A DNA stretch of 64,000 nucleotides from Streptomyces sp. NRRL B-1140 (GTDB lineage: Bacteria > Actinomycetota > Actinomycetes > Streptomycetales > Streptomycetaceae), in contig NZ_LGEA01000002.1 in NCBI RefSeq assembly GCF_001280065.1, positions 1-64,000 of the forward strand, given 5' to 3'. Below, piece after piece: positions 1 to 7,500 of this stretch. The notes below the pieces were generated by a model. That model had not been told where the DNA came from. It worked only from the letters and a program-made list of their open reading frames with translations, and made no database searches. How positions within the stretch are numbered: the first letter of the stretch is position 1; every line of letters starts with the position of its first letter. Made by a program: the position numbers and the translations under genes.

Positions 1-1208
1 GCCGCGGTGACGAAGTCGGCGCCCTTGCGCAGGAACGCGTCGACCGGTCCGGGCGCGCCCTTGCCGAGGATGCGTTCCTTGAGGAATCCGGCACGGTCCT
101 TGGCCGTGATGTCGGGGTTCTGCTCGGAGCCCGACAGGGCGAACTCCTTCTCGATGATCTTCTGCGTGAGGATGAACCAGGAGTGGTCGTACCCGGCGAT
201 GTCCTCGGTGGTGCGCAGGTGCTTCAGAGTGCCGAGCGTGTCGTAGCCCGGCAGGAAGGGTCCGGGCAGGCGGCGGCCGAGGGCGTCGAACCACATCGAG
301 GACGGCCCGGGCAGGATGCGGATGCCGTGGCCGGGCCAGATCGGGTCCCAGTTCTGCAGTCCCTCGGTGTAATGCCACATGCGGTCGCGGTTGACCAGCC
401 GGACGCCCGCCTCGGCGCTGATGTCGAGCATCCGCCCGTCGACGTAGGCGGGGACGCCGGTGACCATCTCGCGCGGCGGAGTGCCGAGGCGTTCGGGCCA
501 GTAGCGGCGGACGATGGCGTGGTTCGCGCCGATGCCGCCGCTGGTGACGATGACGGCCTGGGCGGTCAGTTCGAACTCGCCGACGGCGTCGCGGCTGGAG
601 GCGACACCCCGGGGGGCGTTGTCCTCGGCCAGAACCGTGCCGCGCACGCCCCGGGCGGTGCCGTTCTCGACGACGAGCGCGTCGACGCGGTGGCGGTGGT
701 GGAAGGTGAGCAGTCCGTCGCGGGAGGCCTGCTTGGCGTACCGCACGAACGGTTCGACGACGCCGGTGCCGGTGCCCCACGCGACGTGGAAGCGGGGCAC
801 GCTGTTGCCGTGCCCGTGCGCCGTGAGGTCGCCGCGTTCGGCCCAGCCGACGGTCGGCAGGAACGTGATGCCGTGCCCGTCGAGCCAGGACCGCTTCTCC
901 CCCGCGGCGAACTCCACGTAGGCGCGGGCCCAGCGCACGGCCCAGGAGTCCTCGTCCTCCAGCCGGTCGAAGCCGGCGCTGCCCCGCCAGTCGCTCCAGG
1001 CGAGGTCGAAGGAGTCCTTGACGCCGAGGCGCCGCTGCTCCGGCGAGCCGACGAGGAACAGCCCGCCGAAGGACCAGAAGGCCTGGCCGCCGAGATTGCC
1101 CGCGTTCTCCTGGTCGACGAGGGCGACCCGCCGGCCCTTGCTGGTCAGCTCGTGCGCCGCGACCAGCCCGGCGAGTCCCGCTCCGACGACGATGACATCG
1201 GCATCCAT
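1..1208 (-). CDS. FAD-binding dehydrogenase (KSTD/fumarate-reductase type), C-terminus cut by window edge
   Basis: Flavoprotein of the fumarate reductase / 3-ketosteroid dehydrogenase superfamily; the substrate is unknown. The N-terminus has the Rossmann FAD motif VVGAGLAGLVAA at about residues 7-18. This is followed by an acidic residue after GRRVALVDQ and by a long substrate domain containing VTSGGIGANHAIVRRYWPERLG, typical of these dehydrogenases. The start is ATG at 1208, read leftward, and about 402 codons are visible before the left edge, so the C-terminus is missing. The TetR gene lies 17 bp upstream on the opposite side of the start and is transcribed in the same direction, so the two probably form a TetR-dehydrogenase operon. 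Family call is firm; steroid activity is only a possibility. Confidence 0.88.
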   Translation of the reverse strand, partial: MDADVIVVGAGLAGLVAAHELTSKGRRVALVDQENAGNLGGQAFWSFGGLFLVGSPEQRRLGVKDSFDLAWSDWRGSAGFDRLEDEDSWAVRWARAYVEFAAGEKRSWLDGHGITFLPTVGWAERGDLTAHGHGNSVPRFHVAWGTGTGVVEPFVRYAKQASRDGLLTFHHRHRVDALVVENGTARGVRGTVLAEDNAPRGVASSRDAVGEFELTAQAVIVTSGGIGANHAIVRRYWPERLGTPPREMVTGVPAYVDGRMLDISAEAGVRLVNRDRMWHYTEGLQNWDPIWPGHGIRILPGPSSMWFDALGRRLPGPFLPGYDTLGTLKHLRTTEDIAGYDHSWFILTQKIIEKEFALSGSEQNPDITAKDRAGFLKERILGKGAPGPVDAFLRKGADFVTA

Positions 1209-1225
1209 GGCGACCGTTCCCTTCC

Positions 1226-1864
1226 TCAGTGCTTCGTGTGTTCGGGGGTGCCGCTGCCGTCGGTCAGCAGGGCCGTGAGGAGCTGCTTCAGCCAGCCGCG
1301 GGCGTGTTCCAGGTCCCGGTCCAGCAGCAGTTGCGTGGTGACGCCGTCGTACGCGGCGACGACGGCGTGGGCGGCGCCGTCGATGTCGCCCAGCACGGCG
1401 GGCAGCGCGGTGTGCCCGCGGGCGCGGCCGAGCCGGTCGGCGATGGCACGCCGCAGCCGCGCGCGGTGTTCGAGCAGGCTGCGCGCCACCTCCGGGTCGC
1501 GGGCGGCGTGCACGAGGAAGTCCGTTTTCACCAGGAGCCAGTCGCGGTCCAGGAGCAGCACGTCGGTGACGCGGTCCACGGCGGCGGGCACGTCGAGGTC
1601 GGGTCCGTCGAGGGCGAGCGCGCCGGACACCTGCTCGGCGATCAGGTCGGCCCGTTCGCGGTACAGGGCGAAGAACAGCTCGTCGAGACTGGAGAAGTTG
1701 GAGTAGAAGGCACCCCTGCTGTAGCCGGCGGCCTCGCAGACCTCCTCGATCGAGACGTGGCCGAAGCCTTTGGCCGCGAACACGGAGAAGGCCGCCCGGA
1801 GGAGGTTGGCGCGAGTGTGCGCCCGGCGCCTGGTCACGCGTCCGGCGGTCCCCTCGGCGGCCAT
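1226..1864 (-). CDS. TetR/AcrR family transcriptional regulator
   Basis: A 212-residue one-component repressor. The N-terminal TetR helix-turn-helix lies at about residues 15-60 (SIEEVCEAAGYSRGAFYSNF), followed by an all-helical ligand-binding domain; the length is normal for the family. I chose ATG at 1864 because it begins just before the DNA-binding domain; the open frame continues upstream into non-coding-looking sequence. It is transcribed toward the flavin dehydrogenase and sits divergent from the AlkB gene. Several ATACA/TGTAT half-sites at 1893-1933 lie immediately upstream and are the obvious candidate operator. Inference: it represses itself and the dehydrogenase, perhaps also the AlkB gene. 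The ligand is unknown. Confidence 0.9.
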   Translation of the reverse strand: MAAEGTAGRVTRRRAHTRANLLRAAFSVFAAKGFGHVSIEEVCEAAGYSRGAFYSNFSSLDELFFALYRERADLIAEQVSGALALDGPDLDVPAAVDRVTDVLLLDRDWLLVKTDFLVHAARDPEVARSLLEHRARLRRAIADRLGRARGHTALPAVLGDIDGAAHAVVAAYDGVTTQLLLDRDLEHARGWLKQLLTALLTDGSGTPEHTKH

Positions 1865-1892
1865 GCCCGGCCTCCCCTCGATCCTTCGGGCT

Positions 1893-1933
1893 TTTCGATA
1901 CACGACTGTATTGGATACATGAATGTATCGAAA
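1893..1933. promoter_or_regulatory. Nested ATACA/TGTAT inverted repeats, candidate TetR operator
   Basis: Outer arms TTTCGATACA (1893-1902) and TGTATCGAAA (1924-1933) are perfect inverted repeats. Inside lie TGTAT (1907-1911) and ATACAT (1915-1920), giving several possible dyads. The element lies 29 bp upstream of the TetR start and about 48 bp upstream of the AlkB start, in AT-rich DNA that stands out from its surroundings. Binding by the adjacent TetR protein is inferred from position and symmetry. Confidence 0.6.
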
Positions 1934-1946
1934 GACCATCTCACCC

Positions 1947-1975
1947 TGAACACATTTTCGATTTTGGGGTACGCT
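1947..1975 (+). promoter_or_regulatory. Promoter of the AlkB gene, probably giving a leaderless transcript
   Basis: TGAACA (1947-1952), a 17-bp spacer and TACGCT (1970-1975) form a vegetative-type promoter. The expected start of transcription, six or seven bases after the -10 box, coincides with the ATG at 1982. No ribosome binding site is present, so a leaderless mRNA is likely. Confidence 0.5.
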
Positions 1976-1981
1976 GGCGGC

Positions 1982-2605
1982 ATGCACCTCCAGGGCTCCC
2001 TCTTCGACCAGGCCGAAGAACTGCGGCTCGGGCCTCTGGACGGGATCAGCCGCAGCGACCTCGGTTTCGGCGCCTGGCTCGACGTGCTTCCCGGGTGGCT
2101 CAGCGGCTCGGCCGAACTGTTCGAGCAGCTGGCGGCCGAGGTTCCGTGGCGCGCCGAACGGCGGAAGATGTACGACAACGTCGTGGACGTCCCCCGCCTC
2201 CTCGCGTTCTACGGCGCGGACGATCCGCTGCCGCACCCCGTGCTGAATCGGGCGAGGGACGCCCTGAGCTCCCACTACGGCGAGGAACTGGGCGAGCCCT
2301 TCACGACGGCCGGGCTGTGCTACTACCGCGACGGCCGGGACAGCGTGGCCTGGCACGGCGACCGCATCGGACGCGGAGCCCGCGAGGACACGATGGTCGC
2401 GATCCTGTCCGTGGGCGCGCCCCGCGATCTGCTGCTGCGCCCGATGCGGGGCGGCCGCGAGACGGTGCGCCGTCCGCTGGGCCACGGCGACCTCGTCGTG
2501 ATGGGCGGCTCCTGCCAGCGCACCTGGGAGCACTCCGTGCCCAAGAGCACGCGGGCCACGGGCCCGCGCATCAGCATCCAGTTCCGTCCGCACGGCGTGC
2601 ACTGA
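1982..2605 (+). CDS. AlkB-like 2-oxoglutarate/Fe(II)-dependent dioxygenase
   Basis: A 207-residue AlkB-family dioxygenase. AlkB enzymes oxidatively remove alkyl groups such as 1-methyladenine and 3-methylcytosine from nucleic acids. The iron-binding HxD is visible in VAWHGDRIGRG, the distal histidine in TWEHSVPK, and the 2-oxoglutarate-binding arginines in GPRISIQFR near the C-terminus. The length is normal. ATG at 1982 is supported by a promoter whose start point falls on it. The gene is divergent from the TetR gene and may share its operator. The exact substrate (DNA, RNA or another molecule) cannot be told from sequence. Confidence 0.9.
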   Translation: MHLQGSLFDQAEELRLGPLDGISRSDLGFGAWLDVLPGWLSGSAELFEQLAAEVPWRAERRKMYDNVVDVPRLLAFYGADDPLPHPVLNRARDALSSHYGEELGEPFTTAGLCYYRDGRDSVAWHGDRIGRGAREDTMVAILSVGAPRDLLLRPMRGGRETVRRPLGHGDLVVMGGSCQRTWEHSVPKSTRATGPRISIQFRPHGVH

Positions 2606-2718
2606 GCCTGCCGAACGCCCACCCCCCACCGGCCCGTTGAGACGAACCCGGCGATTGGGCCGACCGGGGGTTCTGCTTTGCTTTCCCCGTCGGGTGGGAC
2701 CACACGAGGCGGGCGATC

Positions 2719-3465
2719 ATGCGGGCGGACGTACATCACGTCGCGGACGGCACCTATCTGGTGCACGGCTCCGACACCAACTGGGTGATCCTCACCGAGG
2801 GGGACGCCGTGACGCTGGTCGACACCGGCTACCCCGGCGACCGGGAGCAGGTCCTCGCCTCGCTCGCCGAGGTCGGTGCCTCACCGGAGGCGGTCGCGGC
2901 CGTGCTGATCACCCATGCGCACAACGACCACCTGGGCTCGGCCGAGTACCTGCGCACCGCCTACGGCACGCCCGTGTACCTGCACGAGGCCGAAGTGCCG
3001 CACGCCCGGCGCGACTTCCTGCACCAAGTGTCCCTCGGGACGGTGCTGGGCAACGGCTGGCGACCGGGCGTGCTCCCGTGGGCGGTGCACGCGCTGCGCT
3101 CCGGCGGCACGAGGCACAACCCGGTGACGGCCCCCGAGCCGTTCCCGCGGTCCGGCGCCCTGGACCTGCCCGGACGGCCGGTTCCGGTGCACACGCCGGG
3201 TCACACCGACGGGCACTGCGCCTATCACCTGCCCGGCGCCGGCGTGCTGATCTCCGGGGACGCCCTGGTCAGCGGGCACCCCACCGCGCGGCTGGAGGGG
3301 CCGCAGCTGCTGCCGGACATGTTCCACCACGAGCGGCCGCGGGCCCTGGCCTCCCTGGACGTCCTGGCGGAGCTGGAGGGCGAGCTGCTGCTGCCCGGGC
3401 ACGGACCGGTCCACCGCGGGCCGGTGCGGGACGCCGCTCTGAGGGCCCGGGAACGCGCCCTCTAG
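2719..3465 (+). CDS. MBL-fold metallohydrolase
   Basis: A 248-residue metallo-beta-lactamase-fold hydrolase. The metal ligands are seen as THAHNDHLGS (HxHxDH, near residue 68), a later histidine in HTPGHTDGH, the aspartate in LISGDAL, and the final histidine in LLPGHGPVH. This is the full two-metal set, so the enzyme should be active. There is no signal peptide, so it is cytoplasmic; families with this layout include thioesterase/glyoxalase II-like and lactonase-like enzymes, and the substrate cannot be assigned. It starts 113 bp after the AlkB stop and is followed closely by the DUF4032 gene. Confidence 0.88.
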   Translation: MRADVHHVADGTYLVHGSDTNWVILTEGDAVTLVDTGYPGDREQVLASLAEVGASPEAVAAVLITHAHNDHLGSAEYLRTAYGTPVYLHEAEVPHARRDFLHQVSLGTVLGNGWRPGVLPWAVHALRSGGTRHNPVTAPEPFPRSGALDLPGRPVPVHTPGHTDGHCAYHLPGAGVLISGDALVSGHPTARLEGPQLLPDMFHHERPRALASLDVLAELEGELLLPGHGPVHRGPVRDAALRARERAL

Positions 3466-3506
3466 TCTGATGTGACGATCGGCGGCGAGACAAGGACACC
3501 CGGCCC

Positions 3507-4739
3507 ATGGCACTGCAGATCAGCGCGACCAACCCGGAGCACCCCGCGCTCCTGCTCGAACTGCCGTGGGACGTGCCCCTGGAGGAGTGGCCGGAGGAGT
3601 ACCTGGTGCCGCTGCCGCGCGGCATCTCCCGGCACGTCGTGCGCTACTCCCGGGCGGGCGACGAGGTGATCGCCGTCAAGGAGCTGGCCGAGCGCCCGGC
3701 GCTGCGCGAGTACGACATGCTGCGCGACCTGGACCGGCTCGGCATCCCGTCGGTGGACCCGCTGGCCGTGGTCACCGGCCGCACCGACGCGAGCGGCGCC
3801 CCGCTGGAGAGCGTCCTGGTCACCCGGCACCTGGGCGGCTCGATGCCGTACCGCTCGATGTTCGAGACGACCATGCGCCCGGCCACCATGCACCGGCTCA
3901 TGGACGCGCTCGCCGTGCTGCTGGTGCGGCTGCACCTGGCCGGGTTCGCCTGGGGCGACTGCTCGCTGTCCAACACCCTCTTCCGGCGCGACGCGGGCGC
4001 CTACGCCGCGTACCTGGTGGACGCTGAGACCGGTGACCTGCATCCGCAGCTCAGCACGGGACAGCGCGAGTACGACCTCGACCTCGCCCGCGTGAACATC
4101 AGCGGGGAGCTGCTGGACCTGGAGGCGTCCGGGGCGCTGCACCCGTCGGTGGACCCGATCGAGTTCGGCATGGAGATCTGCGCCCGCTACCGCGGCCTGT
4201 GGGACGAGCTGACCCGGGCCTCCGTCTATCCGGCGGGCAAGTACCACTACATAGAACGCCGGATCCGCCGTCTGAACGACCTCGGGTTCGACGTCGCCGA
4301 GATGCAGATCGAGCACGCCTCGAACGGCGACACGGTCAGCTTCGTGCCCAAGGTCGTCGACGCCGGTCACCACCAGCGGCAACTGCTGCGCCTGACCGGC
4401 CTCGACACGGAGGAGAACCAGGCCCGGCGGCTGCTGAACGACCTGGAGAGCTGGATGGCGACCCAGGACGACTACGCGCCGGGCGATCCTCTCGGAGCGC
4501 GTCCCGAGGTCCTGGCCCACCGCTGGGTGCGGGAGGTCTTCCGCCCGACCGTGCGGGCCGTGCCGCTCGAACTGCGCGGCACGATGGACCCGGCCGAGAT
4601 CTACCACCAGCTCCTCGAACACCGCTGGTACATGTCCGAGCAGGCCCAGCACGACATCGGTCTCGACGCGGTGGTCGAGGACTACATCCAGAACATCCTG
4701 CCCAAGGCCAGTAAGACGCTGCAGCCGACGGCGGAGTGA
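3507..4739 (+). CDS. DUF4032 / LPS-kinase-like protein
   Basis: A 410-residue cytoplasmic protein. The N-terminal part resembles an atypical protein-kinase or Kdo-kinase fold: VIAVKEL supplies a possible ATP-contacting lysine, WGDCSLSN resembles the catalytic-loop HGDxxxxN motif, and VDAETG stands where DFG would be. The C-terminal half matches the actinobacterial DUF4032 layout. TAGTCT at 3463-3468 is a candidate -10 box and GACAAGGACA precedes the ATG. No partner gene is obvious. Kinase activity is inference from motif resemblance; the biological role is unknown. Confidence 0.8.
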   Translation: MALQISATNPEHPALLLELPWDVPLEEWPEEYLVPLPRGISRHVVRYSRAGDEVIAVKELAERPALREYDMLRDLDRLGIPSVDPLAVVTGRTDASGAPLESVLVTRHLGGSMPYRSMFETTMRPATMHRLMDALAVLLVRLHLAGFAWGDCSLSNTLFRRDAGAYAAYLVDAETGDLHPQLSTGQREYDLDLARVNISGELLDLEASGALHPSVDPIEFGMEICARYRGLWDELTRASVYPAGKYHYIERRIRRLNDLGFDVAEMQIEHASNGDTVSFVPKVVDAGHHQRQLLRLTGLDTEENQARRLLNDLESWMATQDDYAPGDPLGARPEVLAHRWVREVFRPTVRAVPLELRGTMDPAEIYHQLLEHRWYMSEQAQHDIGLDAVVEDYIQNILPKASKTLQPTAE

Positions 4740-4755
4740 GGAGGAGCCGGGGCCC

Positions 4756-5637
4756 TCACCCGTGCGGCACCACCGCCACCGGGCAGTCGGCGTGGTGCAG
4801 CATCCCGTGGGCCACCGAGCCGATGCGCGCCCCGACGGCCGTGCGGTGGGCCCGGCGGCCGACGACCATCAGCTGAGCCGTCCCGGCCACCGACAGCAGC
4901 ACCTGACCGGCACTGCCCATCTCCACGTGTTCCTCGACCGGCACACCGGGGAAGCGGTCCCGGAACGGCCGGACGGCGGCGGCCAGGCTCTTCCGCTCGT
5001 ACGGCTCCAGTCCCCCCGCCTCGTCGAGGAGCTTCAGTGAGCCCGGGCTGTAGGCGAAGACGGGCGGCAGGTTCCAGGCCCGTACGACCCGCACGGTCGC
5101 CCCGCGCGCGGCGGCCGTCTCGAAGGCGAAGCGCAGCGCGTCGGCGCTGTCTTCCGGGTCGCCCTGCTGGCCCACGACGATCTCCCGCCCGGCGGCCTCC
5201 GACGAGGACTGGTCCCCGGCCCGCACGAGCACCACGGGACGGGTGGCCTCGGCGATCACCTGCTGGCCGACCGAGCCGACCAGGAAGCCGACGATGCGGC
5301 CGTGCCCGCGCGAGCCGAGGACGAGCATCTCGGCGTCGGCCGCGGCGTCGGCCAGGGTGTCGGCGACGGCCCCCTCGATGACGTCCGTGGTCACCTCGAG
5401 GTCCGGGTGCCGTTCGGTGACGGTCCCGACGGCCTCGGTCACCGCGCCGTGCACCCACTCGGCCTGGCTGTCCGCGTCCGTGGCGACCGCGGTCTCGATC
5501 AGCTCCGGCGTCTGGAACCGCCAGGCGTGCACCACGCGCAGCGGCCGGTCGCGCCGCACCGCCTCCCGCGCCGCCCAGGCGAGGGCCGCGAGGCTCTCCT
5601 GCGATCCGTCGACCCCTGCGGTGATCGGGCGTGTCAT
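4756..5637 (-). CDS. Universal stress protein, two tandem UspA domains
   Basis: A 293-residue protein with two UspA domains. Domain 1 begins PITAGVDGSQESLAALAWA and ends with the ATP-binding signature GSRGHGRIVGFLVGSVGQQV. Domain 2 begins IVVGQQGDPEDSADALRFA and ends with GRRAHRTAVGARIGSVAHGML. Both keep the G-x2-G-x9-G(S/T)-like nucleotide-binding ends, weaker in the second. Tandem USPs of this size are common in actinobacteria and often respond to hypoxia or redox stress. ATG at 5637 was chosen as the first start before the domain. It is divergent from the redox two-component operon across 186 bp. Confidence 0.92.
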   Translation of the reverse strand: MTRPITAGVDGSQESLAALAWAAREAVRRDRPLRVVHAWRFQTPELIETAVATDADSQAEWVHGAVTEAVGTVTERHPDLEVTTDVIEGAVADTLADAAADAEMLVLGSRGHGRIVGFLVGSVGQQVIAEATRPVVLVRAGDQSSSEAAGREIVVGQQGDPEDSADALRFAFETAAARGATVRVVRAWNLPPVFAYSPGSLKLLDEAGGLEPYERKSLAAAVRPFRDRFPGVPVEEHVEMGSAGQVLLSVAGTAQLMVVGRRAHRTAVGARIGSVAHGMLHHADCPVAVVPHG

Positions 5638-5823
5638 CCGGCTGCCTCCCTGTGGAACGTCACTGTGCCGCCCAGTCTTCACCACCGCCGCCGCTGCCCG
5701 CGCCCGACGGAGCCGATCTCCGTATCGGAGCGCCGCGCGGCGATCGAACATACGATGGGCGGAGGTCGGCGCGGTGCCCCGGGGACGCCGTGCCGTGAGT
5801 CGACCGCCCGGAGTGGGGGACGT
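5638..5823. promoter_or_regulatory. Divergent promoter region between USP and redox signalling operon
   Basis: A 186-bp divergent region. It contains a short dyad CTCCG-TAT-CGGAG at 5718-5730, overlapping CCGAT (5713-5717) and ATCGG (5724-5728). I see no confident -35/-10 pair. Co-regulation of the stress protein and the phosphorelay operon from here is inference. Confidence 0.35.
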
Positions 5824-7500
5824 ATGGCACAGGCCGCCGATTCGGCGCGGACCGTCATCATGACCGTGGACGACGACCCGGGCGTCTCCCGGGCCGTGGC
5901 CCGGGACCTGAGGCGGCGGTACGGCGCGTCGTACCGGATCGTGCGGGCGGAGTCCGGCACCTCGGCGCTGGAGGCGCTGCGGGAGCTCAAACTGCGCGGC
6001 GATCTCGTGGCCGTGATCCTGGCCGACTACCGGATGCCGCAGATGAACGGCATCGAGTTCCTCGAACAGGCCCTCGACGTCTACCCGGGCGCGCGGCGCG
6101 TGCTGCTGACCGCGTACGCGGACACGAACGCCGCGATCGACGCGATCAACGTCGTCGACCTCGACCACTATCTGCTCAAACCGTGGGACCCGCCCGAGGA
6201 GAAGCTGTACCCGGTCCTCGACGACCTGCTCCAGGCCTGGCGGTCCAGCGACTACCGGCCGGTGCCCAGCACGAAGGTCGTCGGGCACCGCTGGTCCTCG
6301 CGCTCCTCGGACGTACGGGAGTTCCTGGCCCGCAACCAGGTGCCCTACCGCTGGTACTCCTCCGACGAGCCGGAGGGGCGGCGGCTGCTGGCGGCGGCCG
6401 GCGAGGACGGGGTGCGGCTGCCGGTGGTGATCACACCGGACGGTTCGCCCATGGTCGAGCCGGAGGCCGTCGACCTCGCCGCCCGCGTCGGGCTGGCGAC
6501 GACACCGACGGCCGACTTCTACGACCTGGTCGTCATCGGCGGCGGCCCGGCGGGGCTCGGCGCGGCCGTCTACGGCGCCTCCGAGGGCTTGCGGACCGTG
6601 CTGGTGGAACGGTCGGCGACCGGCGGGCAGGCGGGACAGAGTTCACGCATCGAGAACTACCTGGGCTTCCCCGACGGTGTGTCGGGGGCGCAGCTCACCG
6701 ACCGGGCCCGGCGGCAGGCGACGAAGTTCGGCGCCGAGATCCTCACCGCGCGCGAGGTGACGGCCCTGGAGGTCAACGGCGCGGCGCGGGTCGTCCGGTT
6801 CTCGGACGGCTCGGCGGTCGCCGCCCACAGCGTGATCCTGGCGACCGGCGTGTCCTACCGTCAGCTCGCGGCGCCCGGCTGCGCGGAACTGACCGGCTGC
6901 GGGGTGTACTACGGCTCGGCCCTGACCGAGGCGCCCTCCTGCCAGGACCAGGACGTGTACATCGTCGGCGGCGCCAACTCCGCCGGGCAGGCGGCGATGT
7001 ACCTGTCCCGGGGCGCCAAGTCGGTGACGCTGCTGGTGCGCGGCGAGTCACTGGCCGCGTCGATGTCGCACTACCTGATCCAGCAGATCGAGGAGTCGCC
7101 CAACATCCAGGTGCGGGTCCGCACGGTCGTGGAGTCCGCACACGGCGACGGCCGTCTGGAGCGGCTGACCCTGCGGGACGTGGACAGCGGGCAGACCGAA
7201 CAGGTCGACGCCCAGTGGGTGTTCGTGTTCATCGGCGCGGCCCCGCTGACCGACTGGCTGGACGGGACGGTGCTGCGGGACGAACGCGGGTTCATCCTCG
7301 CCGGGCCGGACCTGACCCCCGACGGCCGCCCGCCGCAGGGCTGGGAGCTGGACCGGCCGCCGTACCACCTGGAGACCAACGTGCCCGGCGTGTTCGTGGC
7401 GGGCGACGCCCGCTCGGAGTCCGCGAAGCGGGTCGCGTCCGCCGTCGGAGAGGGAGCCATGGCCGTGATGCTCGTCCACCGGTACCTGGAGCAGTCGTGA
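5824..7500 (+). CDS. Response-regulator receiver fused to a thioredoxin-reductase-like flavoprotein
   Basis: A 558-residue fusion. Residues 10-130 form a receiver domain: acidic VDDDP at 15-19, phosphoacceptor Asp68 in ILADYRMP, Thr in LLTAYAD and Lys in LLKPWD. A linker of about 100 residues follows. The remainder is a pyridine-nucleotide-disulfide oxidoreductase: FAD motif VIGGGPAGLGAA near 237, NAD(P)H motif VGGANSAGQAAMYL, and C-terminal FAD-contacting VFVAGDARS. The CxxC that thioredoxin reductases carry before the NADPH motif is absent; that stretch reads GVYYGSALTEAPSC. The downstream histidine kinase overlaps by 4 bp, so it is the likely phosphodonor. Redox output controlled by phosphorylation is inference. 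Confidence 0.9.
   Translation: MAQAADSARTVIMTVDDDPGVSRAVARDLRRRYGASYRIVRAESGTSALEALRELKLRGDLVAVILADYRMPQMNGIEFLEQALDVYPGARRVLLTAYADTNAAIDAINVVDLDHYLLKPWDPPEEKLYPVLDDLLQAWRSSDYRPVPSTKVVGHRWSSRSSDVREFLARNQVPYRWYSSDEPEGRRLLAAAGEDGVRLPVVITPDGSPMVEPEAVDLAARVGLATTPTADFYDLVVIGGGPAGLGAAVYGASEGLRTVLVERSATGGQAGQSSRIENYLGFPDGVSGAQLTDRARRQATKFGAEILTAREVTALEVNGAARVVRFSDGSAVAAHSVILATGVSYRQLAAPGCAELTGCGVYYGSALTEAPSCQDQDVYIVGGANSAGQAAMYLSRGAKSVTLLVRGESLAASMSHYLIQQIEESPNIQVRVRTVVESAHGDGRLERLTLRDVDSGQTEQVDAQWVFVFIGAAPLTDWLDGTVLRDERGFILAGPDLTPDGRPPQGWELDRPPYHLETNVPGVFVAGDARSESAKRVASAVGEGAMAVMLVHRYLEQS

Noticed and set aside
183..1706. 507-codon open frame on the plus strand
   Set aside because: It runs antisense through both the flavin dehydrogenase and the TetR genes and has no recognisable domain; GC-skewed codons make such frames common here.
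5302..5823. Long N-terminal extension in front of the receiver-flavoprotein
   Set aside because: The upstream part of the open frame is antisense to the universal stress gene; the receiver domain begins soon after the ATG at 5824.
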